A stretch of 64,000 nt of DNA from Elmis aenea (GCA_947652605.1 OX393576.1:59558966-59622965); one strand, 5' to 3'. Shown: positions 1-11,742, counted from the stretch's first letter. Program-made: numbers and translations. Notes: a model not told the origin generated them from the letters alone.

Positions 1-1225
1 CAAATGTCCAATCTATCATTAAATCAATTGGGATGTAAAAAAAACTTGTTATACTCTATGAGAAATTAAATAAAAACAAAAAATGTCACTTTCATCCCTG
101 GTCTCCCCTACTTTCTATTGTTATTGCTAATTCCTATTTTTTTTTTAAATGAATTTGCTCCACTTTCAAAATAAACAACCTATGTTAACAAAGCCACCTA
201 AAAATATATAAAAAGGATCTTCTTTGCTAAGTAGTATGTGTCTACAGACAATATTGGACATTATTCGCAAAAAATGGAAATAGTGTGTGCAGTGTCGTGC
301 AAAAAGTGAAGAGTGTACATTAAAATAGGGTTTAAAAATATTCATATTCAATATTAATAGCATATATTGTCCATTGTACTCAGAGGAGTATACCATTACA
401 AAAATTAATTAAAAATTACTCCTACTAAACAATTTTTGTTGCTTTTGTAACTTCATAAGAAGCTTGATCATAAATATTATAAAAATGTGCATAAACTAGG
501 TCCACTGCGATTTGGATGTTAATGGGTTAAGATAAGCGAAATGTCCATTACGGACTACGTCGTTTGTTATAGTAAAATTTGATAAATGTTGTAAACACGA
601 GATAGAGACCATATATTAATGGATGTAAAATAACTCACAAAATAAAAAAAAGGCACAGCACCCTTGTTCAAAAACTCCATTAGTTAAAGGCAAAAAACAT
701 GAACAACCAATTACCGACAGTAAATTAATACTTCCGTTAACGTCAAGTTTTGTCCAATCGATTACAGTTCAATTTTTATAAGGGCATAAATAATATTCAT
801 TTTGCATATAATGCAACGACAAACGTTTGTCTACAGTTTATAATTATTACAACGACGTATTTTAAGTATTAACAAGTTTCTAATTATTTATTTAGATAAG
901 AGCTAATACCCACGCCTGTACACGCACGCCTGGGAAATCAATGCTGTGTCGCTGTAACTCAATAATACTAGCCAGGTATGTCCAAAACAAGTAGATTGTA
1001 CAGTGCGACAGAAATTGGAAGGGCGAGTATAAAAAATATACACAGTAGACCACGACTGTTGCTGCGGTTATCGATTTGTATGACTTGAAGCGGGCGAATA
1101 CACAAAATTGTGAATAAGAAATGAAATATATCTGCGCTAGAAGTAAAGCTTAATTATTAAATTAAAAGCTAATTATCACCATATAAAAGTAATGGTTTTT
1201 ATAGAAATTAAGACTATACAGGTTA
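1..1225. other. AT-rich stretch without recognisable gene
   Basis: The only ORFs are short, lack protein-like composition and overlap homopolymer runs. No terminal repeat, splice-bounded exon or RNA gene is visible. It ends at the TA dinucleotide that flanks the first transposon. Confidence 0.6.
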
Positions 1226-2990
1226 CAGGGTGATTGATTAGGACCGTGCATTAGAGATATATAGAAAATGAAAAAGGGCAACGATATGAAATTTTGGTTG
1301 TGACCATAATGGCATATGATCTGTTTAATAAAAATATTTTTAAGATCGCGGCACTTTCGGAAATACCGGAAGTTGACATCTACTTTCGTATTTTAAACAC
1401 AACGGTCTATTTTTTTATTGCATTTTTGGATTTTATACCTTATTTTAGATTAGAGGGAATTTTAATAGCATTCCCTATACCTAAGTGCAGTCGTTATTTT
1501 AGATTTTTGGAATTTTTTGATTTACATCGTTGTGCTTAATATTATCAACCGCCGCCATTTTTGAAGCGAACACGCTCAAGTTGAGACTATGCATAGAAGA
1601 AACCTTGGAGTTCATCCTGCAATTTTTACAATCGATACATTACTTAAAGTGTGTCCAAAATTTAATTTTCTTTTGATACAACTTCAGACCATTAAAACTC
1701 GCTTTTTTCAAGCATAATTCCCAACATTTTTTTTTTAAATTTTCTAATGCAAAATTACATTCTGCATCAATCTGTATTAGAATTTCCTTTACCTATCTGC
1801 AATAATTTTCGAGTTATTAAAGCGTTTTAATAAAAACATTGTAACATTATTAAATAGCAAACTTTGAAAATAACAATAAATATCAAGATTAATAACTGTT
1901 AAAAACTTCTATCGCGTTTTTCTGTAGTGTTCATAACAATGAAAAATCAAGAATACTCAAACACGGATATTTTAAACTTATTTTATATTCATGGAGATTG
2001 TCACAAGATTATTAAAAGAACTTGCCGTATGTTCAGTGAGAGGTATCCTCATTTGACTGTAATGGCCAGACAGAAATTTCAATGAATAGAATCAATTTTT
2101 TTTCAATTTAGAAGAGTGAAATCTGCTAGTATTCGACCTAAGCGTGTGACAAATAATGAAACTAATGAAGTTAGCATCCTGCGATATTTTAATTTCCATC
2201 CTCGGCGGTCAATTCGATCGTCAGCGCAAGACTTGGGTTTAATACAATATATTATGGTGTACAAGCTACATTAAAAATGCGCAACTATTCTATACTACAG
2301 ACAGACGCGATAAAGTTGTTACCAGTTAATAATATTGGTATTTGTTGTCATTTCCAAGGCTTACTATTTAAAATGTACAATTTTCTTTTATCTTTATCAA
2401 AAATTCTTAATAACTCAAAAATTATTGCAGATAGGTTGGTGTAGGAAACGGTAATACAGGTTGATGGAGAATTTAATTTTGGATTAGAAAAAAAAAAAAA
2501 ATGGGCATTGTATTTGAAAAAAACGAGTTTGTGGTCTGAAGTTGCATTAAAAAAAAATTAAATTTTGGACACCCTGTAAGTAATGCATCGATTGCAAAAA
2601 TTCTATGAACTCCGAGGTTTCTTCTAGGAATAGTCTCAATTTGAGAGTTTTCACTTCGAAAATGGCGGCAGTTGATAATATTAAGCACCACGATATAAAT
2701 CAAAAAAGCTCAAACATCTAAAAAAAACTACTGTGTTTAGGTATAGGGAATGCTATTAAATATCCTTCTAGAATAAAGTGTTAAATCCAACAATGCAATA
2801 AAATGTAGACCATTGTCTTTGAAATAAGAAAGTAGTTGACAACTTCCGGTGTTTCAGGAAGTGTTGCCATCTTGAAATGATTTTCATTAAACCGTTCATA
2901 TGCCATTATGTTCATAACAAACATTTCAAATCATTACCCTTTTTCGTAATTCATAATATTTCCAATGCACGCTCCCAACCAATCACCCTG
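1226..2990 (+). mobile_element. Mariner-type transposon with ~0.6-kb inverted arms
   Basis: The element starts CAGGGTGATTG and ends CAATCACCCTG, with TA on both outer sides (1224-1225 and 2991-2992), the target duplication expected of Tc1/mariner. The inverted arms are unusually long: 1226 to about 1840 pairs with about 2380 to 2990. Matching landmarks include the TATGCCATTATG block (1309-1320 against ~2899-2910), the CTATACCTAAG block and the CCTATCTGCAATAATT block (about 1793 against 2423). The roughly 0.5-kb centre carries a broken transposase N-terminus (separate entry). The arms are diverged by many substitutions, so the copy is old. ORFs called inside the arms are not convincing. Long arms around a transposase remnant could also come from a head-to-head rearrangement of two copies. 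Confidence 0.85.
1939..2290 (+). pseudogene. Broken transposase N-terminus (DUF4817-type helix-turn-helix), mariner superfamily
   Basis: Translation from the ATG at 1939 gives 48 residues up to a TGA at 2083. It contains the blocks EYSNTDILNLFYIHGDC and SERYPHLT, which fit the arthropod DUF4817 domain (Tyr-Ser-Asn-Thr start, then an Arg-x-Tyr-Pro turn before the second helix). After a frameshift the reading continues to about 2274 with ILRYFNFHPRRSIRSSAQDL, which fits the second helix-turn-helix that follows DUF4817 in these transposases. The DDE catalytic domain is absent: the remnant runs straight into the right inverted arm. The two frames and the stop make it non-functional. The family link comes from remembered sequence patterns; a profile search would settle it. 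Confidence 0.7.
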
Positions 2991-5204
2991 TATAGGGGTC
3001 ATAATTTTACTTTAAAATATAAGTACTAATTATTGCAATCATTTATGGTGGAGTTTAATCTCTTAAATTAATTTTTGAACTTTAAATAATTAAATAATCT
3101 AAAATATCAGTAAACTTTAAGCAAAAATCGAATTTTATTGCAAAAAAACACAGTACTGTTATAGTGTTATATTAATGTAATGTGACATGTGCACACTCAC
3201 ATTATTTTTTACTGTAATTATTTATTCAAATAAGAACATCACATCAACTTTGAAATCTCCATTTTGTAACCGAAACTGACATGTGAAAATAAGTTTCTGA
3301 TAATACATCTCTGAACATGGTGCAATTTCACAAAGGATTGTCAGATTATTCGAGCGTGTTTGTTGCTGAAGGGCTGGATTTAATTTAACATTCCTTCTTG
3401 ATCGTTTTAGAACTTTGTTTAGCGGTCATATGTCCAAATATGCAGATTATTGGCTAAATGTTTTTACGTTAAAACAGAAGTTTCACAAAATTTATACCAA
3501 TTGTAATTCAAATTATAGGTAAACGGTATACAAACAAAAAGTTTATTTGAAAAACGTATTTTTTGTTGTTTTCCTACAGAGTATACAGGGTCCGCAAAAT
3601 AATTGGATACAAGATCGGTTAAAGTATACAAAATTGATACTTTTTTAAATCCATAGATGAAAAAGCATTTTACAGAAAAACTCCGGTACAATGGTAACTC
3701 AAGGGCTACAAATTGGGGCAAAGTTACCTAATTATAATGCTTACCAGGGAAGGTCACGACACGTTGTCGCTAGAATTTGATTAAGGCTGTGTTTATTGCG
3801 TCAAGAACATCAAAACTAAATGTTTTGCAGAGTTATACGGGCCACTGGCCATTTTCTTCGGAAAAATAAAAGAAAAACTGAGAAGCTAAATAATAAAAGT
3901 AATTTTTGCGATCGCGTTGGCCATGAGACCGTCAGACACAAAATAGAAATTTTTCTATTTACCAATGCGCGCATCGTTTGCAAGTAAAATGGTGAAAAGT
4001 GTTTGCAAAAATCTTAAACGGTTCCGGAGAAAAACGCATAAAACGAGGAGTTTGTAGAAACGGTTTTCCCTGTGTTAAACGCCTATGCAAGTTGCGTAGA
4101 TATACCTAGTTATACAGATATACCACAGCTTCTCAAATCATAGCGGCTATGCAGGGGTTTCGTTTGTGACGTTTTCCTCCGGAACCGTTAAAGATTTTTT
4201 CTAAAACTTTGCACCATTTTACTTGCAAAGGATCACCCATTTGTTTTTTAAACTGCTGTTGTTCAGTGTTAAACTATTTTTTATTTGCTTGGTAAATAAT
4301 TAAATATGTCGTTTCGTTCGCAAGTGATGGTAGTTTTTTTTGCCTGTGCTACAGGCCTGGCGCCCAACCTTTTTTTAGTTATTTTCAAGACCTATGACCC
4401 TTGCCGCCGGCATAGAGCAGCAGCAATTAAGAACACTGCAGAACGAAGAGTGTATTCCCCTTTTAGGCGCACTTTATACAGGGTGATTCAATTTAACTAT
4501 CGCATCCCTATAACTTTGTTATATTAAGAAAAAACCATCAACAACCTTATATTTTTGTAAATCGTGGAAAATTCTCTATCGGACGACGTTCAAATATTTT
4601 TTTTTGCAATGAAATAGGTATGTCAGATTGGTGTTGGTCAATATTTTTTTTTTGAAATTACATAGTACACTTTGTTTTATTGATTCTGATAGAGTTAAAT
4701 TCTAAATCCGATAGTGCATTAAAAAGTAAGCATAGGTAGGTACATAAAAAACTTTTTGAGAAAAATGAGTTTTAAAGATATTTTTCACAAAATCGTTGTA
4801 TTTGACTAAAAAAAAAAAACATGATAGCTGTAGTAACTGACAGCTTACAACTTATTTAGTTGTGTTTTATTATTTTTTCGGCAAAAAGTCATTATTTTGT
4901 GAAAAATTGTGAAAAAATAAATGTTTAAAAACGTCCGTCATAAATAATAAAAAACAGGATTGGTTAAGCGTGATTCAAGTTATCGACATTTATTGAATGT
5001 TTTGTGTATTAAAAATGCTTTATTAGCTTTTAAAAATTATCGATGCTTGTCGCGTTCGTTGTATTTTAAAAGTTAACAAGAGATTATCAATATGGGCGGG
5101 TCCCTTCTATTTGTATATGGCGTAACCTTGCGACTGAAAATTGGATAAATATAAATAACTTTTAGTAGTTTTACACCTTTTTATATTAAAAAAATATATT
5201 TATG
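2991..5204. other. Intergenic stretch with transposon ends and an inverted repeat
   Basis: No gene is supported. CAGGG-type ends occur at about 3591 (CAGGGTCCGCAAAATAATTG) and 4480 (CAGGGTGATTCAATTTAAC), but neither has a convincing partner. A block at 3691-3743 (ATGGTAACTCAAGGGCTACA and onward) recurs at 54539-54591, so it is interspersed repeat DNA. The 73-aa ORF at 4306-4527 runs into the CAGGG end at 4480 and has no recognisable domain. Confidence 0.5.
3978..4232. repeat. Inverted repeat, ~55-bp arms
   Basis: The left arm around 3978-4035 (TTTGCAAGTAAAATGGTG, then AACGGTTCCGGAG) returns inverted around 4165-4230 (CTCCGGAACCGTT, then CACCATTTTACTTGCAAA). The spacer is about 130 bases and contains a second short symmetry. 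This fits a degenerate foldback element. No target duplication is visible. Confidence 0.6.
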
Positions 5205-5324
5205 TCAGTTTTGAATACCGCACATCATGCTCATTGTCATTTCTTCCTCATCTCATCTGGCCTAAAGCTTCTGGCGAGTGGGCCGTGGGGTTACTCCCAC
5301 ACACTTCAATCAGTTTTGAATACC
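5205..5324. mobile_element. 90-bp GC-richer insert between 15-bp direct repeats
   Basis: TCAGTTTTGAATACC occurs at 5205-5219 and again at 5310-5324. The 90 bases between them are clearly richer in G and C than the surroundings. A perfect 15-bp direct duplication fits retro-insertion by a LINE machinery. The insert has no visible poly(A) and I cannot identify its source. A chance or slippage-derived duplication is possible but less likely at this length. Confidence 0.5.
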
Positions 5325-5856
5325 AATAGAGAGATTAAAATAAAACTGTGTTTATTTAGAATTATCAAAATTAAAATAATTGAAATGTTGAACGAACTCT
5401 TGGTGATATATTACAATTTTTTATTAGTTTATGCACAACTTGGTACGTTAAAGAACTATATCAGGATCATTTTAATCAGGAAAATTACAGAACGATTATT
5501 ACTTTTACATTTAAAATACAAATTTTTAATTTAAAATTACACCTAACGTATAGCTTCAATAAAATCAGGGAATCTGGACAACAACAAAAATCCGTACGCA
5601 TTTTTTGTCGGTTTGAATACTGATGGTCACAATTTTATGAAATATTGAAGGTATTTTGTTCATTAAATGTATGCTAAAACGAACCACGCTGAGAGCAGGA
5701 ACGCATAGAAGGACTCTTGGAAATTTTAAGGATGAGCATTGTTCGGCCTTGTATGCAAGACAAGACAATGCCAGCTCAAGATCCACTGCCGACATTTTTA
5801 TTTTGTGTGAGAAATTAATAGAAATAGAAATCACAGAGTAAGTTGACACTTTAAAG

Positions 5857-7092
5857 CAGGGTGGATAAAAATCATGATTTTTAAAAAAAAAATAAAAAAA
5901 ATCGATTTATTTGATTTAAATCAGATTTTTTTGATTTAAATCAAATGTACCATATAATCGAATTTTGTGACATATTCACATGCTATTTCTGTTTTGTGCT
6001 AATATATTTAATAACCAATAAATTTAATTCGGTGGTGAATTTTTGTCAAAATGAAAAATTAAATATAATGATAAAAAAATTTGAAAAAATCAGTGCTAAA
6101 TGGTGATGTTTAATTAATTATATACAGGGTGTCATTGGTGCGGGATCGGTCGATTGGTGGCTAAACGGCTTGAGATATGAAGTTGAATCAAATGCTATCT
6201 TATGCAGTTTTTTCTAAACAACACAATAAAAATATTTTCAAATATACAGGGTGAGTCACCTTTCTGGAACTAATAGCAACTTTTATATTTCAAATACAAC
6301 ACCCAAGTTTTTATTTAATATTTTTTCCGCCTTAATTTTAGCTTTGCATCAATATAAAATACTATAGGTTTTTATACGGCGTTGTAAAAAAAAATTAATT
6401 TTCTAAATTATTCAAGGTTTTAAGTCTTTATTTAAAAAATTCTCCTGAAGTTATTTTGAAGTACAGAGTTTTAATTTGGTAGAATAGACATGCAGAAAAA
6501 ATTTCTCTGTACGCTCGATATGAAAAAATTTGAATCACACATACAGGAGTGTTTATAAATAGGTGGCAACTTCCATGATTTTCAAAAGTTCTTAACTCGA
6601 TTTTTTTAAATGCGAACCCCTGTATTTTTTTATGTCGTCGAATTCGTCTTTAAAAGAGCTTCATATTTTGTTAAGTATGTCCTATACCCAAAACTCATAC
6701 TTTTCGAGATATTCGACATTTTTCTTCAAATCGTTATTGAAGCAATAGAGTGCAGTGGAAATTGAAAAAACTGACTGTTCACTTCGCTAACGTCAAAAAC
6801 CTGTCATTTATTTTTTGAATTATTGCATTTCCACAATGAATACCTATTACTTTACAAGAGCAAATTGATATGGTTTATTCACCATTTTGTGTATTTAATT
6901 ACTAATATGTAGTAATACAATTTTGTTTTATTATAAATATTATATTGTACTCATATAATCTGTGATTTAAATTGATAATTTTTTTTTAAAAATCACTTGA
7001 TTTAAATCAATGATTTAAAAAAAAAATCACTTGATTTAAATCATGATTTAAATCGTGATTTAAATCAGTTGATTTAAATCTGCTCAACCCTG
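5857..7092. mobile_element. hAT-type element with GATTTAAATCA subterminal repeats
   Basis: CAGGGTGGATAAAAATCATG at 5857 is matched by an inverted CAGGGTTGAGCAGATTTAAA at the right end (7092 backwards). Both ends are flanked by the same 8-bp duplication CTTTAAAG (5849-5856 and 7093-7100), which is diagnostic of hAT-type insertion. Both subterminal zones carry repeated GATTTAAATCA-like palindromes (5890-5945 and 6975-7080), probably transposase-binding repeats. No transposase coding sequence remains; the interior is AT-rich and holds pieces of other elements. It is a non-autonomous or gutted copy. Confidence 0.85.
6124..6570 (+). repeat. Three stacked left-hand transposon ends inside the hAT element
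   Basis: CAGGGTGTCATTGGTGCGGG (about 6125), CAGGGTGAGTCACCTTTCTG (about 6245) and CAGGAGTGTTTATAAATAGG (about 6544) are each preceded by TA and resemble left ends of the CAGGGTG inverted-repeat elements. All three face the same way and none has its inverted partner within the hAT element. They are truncated copies or end remnants. Confidence 0.5.
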
Positions 7093-7100
7093 CTTTAAAG

Positions 7101-8638
7101 TAGTGTTTAAGTTCAACAAAATATTAAAAGAGACTACAAATATTTGTTTTTGGACGGAAATGGTTGGCCATTCAGTGTAAGAAGATGGAAACAGTAATAC
7201 ATTTCTTTTGCAGTAAACGTGGTAAAACAAAGAAATTAACAAAAAATTGTACATAATATTGGAACAACTGACTTCAACCGATTCACCTTCAACGATTCTA
7301 ATTAACATTCGCCTCAACTTCGCATTGCAAATGAACTTTTCGATACTTAATACTAACAACAACTTAACAATACCTTCGTTACTCCAACAGTCAATTAAAA
7401 GTCAACACGAACCGCTATTATCTGTTTATATTTAGGTAAACATTGCGGACTATTTCAGTGGAGTGTTTCGGAGTCATCCGTATCTAAAATGACATCGGAG
7501 ATTTCAGTGACAGTAGAGTTTGAAATTAATTGCAGATCCAGATGTAACTGAATAATAGCTCCCTTCGATATTAAACTTTATCAGATCTTAATTTAATAGT
7601 CAAAGGTTTGCATTCAACTTTAAATTATTTGTTAGATTAATTAAAAATGATATAGGAAAGAAAAATAGGAAACGAATTGGGCACTTATTAAAAAATAGGG
7701 ATATTTGACAGATGCCCGAAGCTTATAATTTAACGAATATCCATGTTAAAACGTTGATGATAATTAAAATTGTCATAATAAATTTATTCAGTCATTGCTT
7801 AGCCCCATTTTAGTCCTAACTTAACACCTCCTAATACTCATATCAATTTTGGACTACACAATTTTAGGAACTATTGGATATTTATCGTAAAAGTTTCTAG
7901 AATATTTACAAAAAAAATATGCCGTTCTATAACAGTTTTAAAACCAAGCCGGAGATAAAATAATAGTAAGGTTAATTTGCAAACAGTTCCAAAACTTCAG
8001 CAAAGTCAGAACTGGTCTTCAGTAAAACTAAAGTTAGGGAAACAAACATCAGTCTTAAACTGTTTAAAAACACTATAAAAATGTTGCTAACAAATTACCA
8101 TGGGGTTTTCTATGTTGCGTCTACGGATATTGTACCCAGTAAAAATATTTAAATAATTTAATCCTTTTGTGGTCAGTGGGAAACGAAATTGCCCTAAAAA
8201 ATTTATAATGGGAATCAGGTTTTCCAATATAATTTCCTATTGACATTTAACGTTTGATTATGTGGAGATTGCGACGATTGGATTTTGAATAGAAAATGTG
8301 GCCGTTTATGGAGCGTCGTGCGTCGGAGAAGTTTGTATGTGGTAAAGCTTTAAAATTTTTAAGTCAATCCGAGTTTTGTTGATTTATCTGTGAATAGTTT
8401 GTGATTTAATTTGATTTTCAAAGTAAGTTATATTTCGTAAATGATCAATCATCTTCCCACGAAGCGAATTGTCACTTCAATAATTTTTAACAAGTTCCCA
8501 GTTGTTGTTAAAATTAATGGCAAAAGGAATGTTTGCTAGTGGAACTGTACGGGCAACTAGAAAAGATGTGGCACCAACACTAAAAGATGACGCCAAATTG
8601 AAAAGAGGACAACAAACCTCTAAATTTGTTGTCAACAA
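7101..8638. other. AT-rich stretch without recognisable gene
   Basis: ORFs at 7084-7362 and 7247-7435 overlap on opposite strands and show no domain. I see no repeat ends or RNA gene in this interval. It ends at the TA target of the next mariner-like element. Confidence 0.5.
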
Positions 8639-8640
8639 TA

Positions 8641-9759
8641 CAGGGTGTCCCAGTTAACGTGAACAGCATGGGGATCTCGTAAACGGTAAGAGATACAGAG
8701 TTGGTTAAATGAGTCAAAATGATCTATGATTTGAGAGCAATTATTTCATTAAAAAAAATATTGAAAAAAATTAACAGTTTTTGCGCTATTCATTAAAAAC
8801 AAAAAAATGACGTTTTCGATTTTTGCTTTTTACTTGCTTATTTAAAATCATACCCAAAATATTTTTCGACATTATTAGGACACTTTTTTGAGTAGATTTG
8901 ATATTGGTTAATAAATTTTCCCTATCTTCATTTGTTTTTGTTATTTTAACATCAACTTTCTTATTTTAAATACGGGTCGTAGTTGGCTATGACACCATTA
9001 AATAGAGAATTTTTTTCTCTAGCTGTGTGTTTGTCGACAGGACATAACTCCAGCTGTAGGTGTTCTCAGCAATAAAAGTTAAGTTGTGTTATGCAATCGT
9101 TGTTGCTAATGGGTCCCTCGACGGAGAAACAAGTAATCATAGTTGAGTATTATTTCCGCTCATACGAGGATGAGGAAGGCAATGCTCTTACCGTCACCCA
9201 AGAATGCTACAGAGGCATGGTGTTCGGACAGTTTCTTCAGGATTTGAGAAGGTTCTGTCGGCCAAGGAGCCTTAACATAAGTAGACAGTAGTATTAACAA
9301 GACGGGGCGATCAGCCAAACCTTTCGAGAATCTCTAGCCATGCTGCAGGAAAACTTTCCAGAACGAATCAGTACTGACTTTCCATACCCGTCCCATTCCC
9401 CCGATCTTACACCACCTTTTGCCTACTCGTAGGGAATATTTAAGGAGATTGTGTTCAACTGTGAAGATCCGCCAAGAACTTTGCCTGCATTCCGCGAGAA
9501 AATTGTCTCATTTTGCCGGAGTCTGCAGCAACCTTTGTTCCGGGATATGTTTGAGAAACTGCGTGAACGATATGAACAGTTGAACACTGTCTGCAGCGAT
9601 TTGGTGTACACTTCGAACACTATATAACGCATATCGTGGGAAATCAACATGCTAATAGTGCGTATGTTAGTTTATGTCAGAAGAAATAAACTCACAGATG
9701 GCAACTGGGTATTATTGTTTGTCTTTTCATTTCAGTACTGTATATTTTGGCGCACACTG
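8641..9759 (+). mobile_element. Mariner-like element, internally deleted, TA-flanked
   Basis: The left end CAGGGTGTCCCAGTTAACGT begins at 8641. The right end reads inverted as CAGTGTGCGCCAAAATATAC from 9759. TA lies outside both ends (8639-8640 and 9760-9761). The ends have diverged but keep the CAG and G/C pattern of the mariner elements in this window. The second half carries a disrupted transposase (9091-9627). An AT-rich ~450-bp leader separates the left end from the coding relic. Confidence 0.75.
9091..9627 (+). pseudogene. Mariner-type transposase relic with internal deletion and stops
   Basis: The first 66 codons contain STEKQVIIVEYYFRSYEDEE, the start of the N-terminal helix-turn-helix of DUF4817-type transposases. 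The reading then jumps to TVTQECYRGMVFGQFLQDL, which belongs to the catalytic domain shortly before the second catalytic Asp. The middle, including the linker and the first Asp region, is therefore missing. After in-frame stops near 9290 the frame continues with QDGAISQTFRESLAMLQENF, then SHSPDLTP, the two hallmark motifs around the second and third catalytic acidic positions. A TAG near 9429 breaks the block where the third Asp and the W-G motif should be. The C-terminal helix region reads on to about 9627. Confidence 0.8.
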
Positions 9760-9761
9760 TA

Positions 9762-11103
9762 TTTGATAGATATGGCTATTGTTAATGGATATTTATTATA
9801 TAAAATACACAAGAGGACAGATTTAAGTTGAGCAATTGTCATTAAGATTATCATTAGCGAGACAGTTGGTTTGGCAACTGTTTTTTAAGAAAACGCTGTG
9901 GTAGACCTTCAAATTTCTTAGCCAATTATGTCTGGGAACATAAAGAAATTCGCCTATAATTTGTAGGCAAACATATGTCTTTAAAAGGCGAAACCTACAG
10001 AAGATGTACTTTGCAGCACCCAAGGAAAGGAGAATCGCACAAATGCTTTTGTAAAGGCTGTAATCTACCATTTTGTTTAACACCATCCTTCGACATGTAC
10101 CAAATTAAATAAAAATAATTGTATTTGTAACTTAAGTTTTGATCATTTTAAATTTAGAATAAATGATTTTAATAATTTAAATAGTTTTTAATTTTCATTC
10201 CAAGTTATCCAGCACGTATTGTTGGGAAGAATAGATCTCAGTTGTTTTTTTACGTTCCAATTGTTTCTTTGTTTTTACTAAAATTATTTTGTATGTCTTT
10301 ATGTCTTTAGTATATCCAAATGAGTAATATACACAAAAAAAAGTAAGTTGACCACGCAAACGTTAAATGGCTATAATAGTAACAAATGCCAAATTTATAA
10401 CGCAATTCTTTAGAGTGCCACTATGATTTAACTTGTAGCGGAATGTCTGAAAAGATAATTTCGTTACTGTTTTCCATGTATTCAATAGATTTAAATTGTG
10501 AAATCAATATTTATAACGTCAAAGCAGTCCTTATTACAAGGTTTTAATTATAGGCCAATTAAGCTTAATTGAGAAATTACAAATACAGTAGCTCGTAAAA
10601 ACGCCTAAGGCTATAAAACAAATTACGAGAACAAGTGGCCTTAAAGCAATTGTCCTTAGAACGAGTTCTATACAAAGCATCATTTATTGCTTTTTCATTA
10701 AATTCACATTATTAATGCACGATTTCATGAAAATGGGATCAATTTGTTGGGAAACATGTCGCAAAGCAATCGACAGAAATGTTGTTGACAAAGAAATGAA
10801 AAATTAAAAAGAAGAAAAACCGAATTGTAATAAAACTGAGGCAATGATACCTGCTAACTTGTTGTAATTATCATATATCTATAAACTTTGGAAGTAAGGC
10901 TCCATCCATAACTAATGTACAATTATAATATCTGGTACATACACACATCCGGGCTTTATCGCAAATGTATTCAGGGGATCTTAATATTTTCTTTTACACT
11001 AAGTATGGCGAAGGAAAAAATTTAAAAATCGGTATTGGTACTTAATTATATGACGATGTTAAAATTGATGCAGCTTAGATAGTTTTTGAGAAATTATATT
11101 AGG
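9762..11103. other. AT-rich stretch without recognisable gene
   Basis: The short ORFs at 9649-9831 and 9823-10086 partly cover the transposon end and have no domain. The remainder has only brief AT-rich reading frames. No repeat family seen elsewhere in the window recurs here. Confidence 0.5.
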
Positions 11104-11477
11104 TTAGTTCCAACAAGCGATTAAAAACCAATTTATGTATAAACCAGTTCATATGGTTTATTCGCATGCGTGAACCATGTACTAATAAATGTATTGGCCA
11201 GTATTAGCCGTTGTTGGAACGCTTTTACGACTGGCCAAACTACAAATTACATTTGTGTCTATTGGGTTCATAGAAATGAGCGCATCGCAAAAGTAAACAC
11301 CATAAGAATCCAATACTAAATAGGGTTGGGAGGGCGATGCATAGCTACCAGAGCTCACGTTAGTTATGAACAGCGCATGCGTGTAATAATCCCAGTAACA
11401 GGTCGTCCCTTCGTTAATGGACTGTTTTGATCGTCCGCAAACAGTACATCAATTGATTTGAAAGTTGTTGGAACTAA
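11104..11477. mobile_element. 374-bp inverted-repeat element (MITE), TTAGTTCCAACAA ends
   Basis: TTAGTTCCAACAA at 11104 is repeated inverted at 11465-11477, and a further GTTGTTGGAAC lies internally near 11213. The interior has short symmetric GCATGCG blocks near 11165 and 11375. There is no coding capacity. The target duplication is unclear, so the superfamily is not assigned. The right end lies only 35 bases upstream of the ATG of the candidate host gene, so it would form part of any promoter there. Confidence 0.65.
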
Positions 11478-11511
11478 TGATTGACCGTCCGGTGAACTGT
11501 CAGAGACTGTG

Positions 11512-11587
11512 ATGGAACGCGATATCGATACTGCGCAGAATCCTGACAGTACGTCGCATCGTCCGTGGACTTTTTGGAACCAACCTA
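11512..11587 (+). CDS. Candidate first coding exon of an unidentified host gene
   Basis: From the ATG at 11512 the frame reads 25 codons plus one base and ends at CCTA|GTGAGT, a good 5' splice site. The peptide begins MERDIDTAQNPDSTSHRPWT and continues FWNQP. Its mixed composition with three aromatic residues in a cluster is unlike the low-complexity AT-rich ORFs of the window, and base composition is richer in G and C. The proposed intron (11588-11742, 155 bases) ends in a pyrimidine-rich tract and TTTAG. Joining to 11743 keeps the frame (split codon A|GT gives Ser). I do not recognise the protein family. It could instead be a spurious reading next to the MITE. Confidence 0.4.
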
Positions 11588-11742
11588 GTGAGTTTTTAAT
11601 TTCTAATCAGCACCGTATTATAATTTTATGTTATCATTTTAGGAACTGCCAATTTAACCCTGACTTGATCTCTAACGGTTTCACGAAGCAATTAATAATT
11701 TTTTTCACCGAATGTATGTTATATTCTTTAAACAAACTTTAG

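Noticed and set aside
5202..5534. 110-codon plus-strand ORF
   Set aside because: It spans the 15-bp direct repeats and their insert and then AT-rich Ile/Leu/Lys sequence. It looks like a chance frame created by the insertion.
5656..5849. Overlapping ORFs on both strands with mixed composition (e.g. LKRTTLRAGTHRRTLGNF)
   Set aside because: No recognisable domain, no splice sites, and both strands are open over the same span, so neither is favoured.
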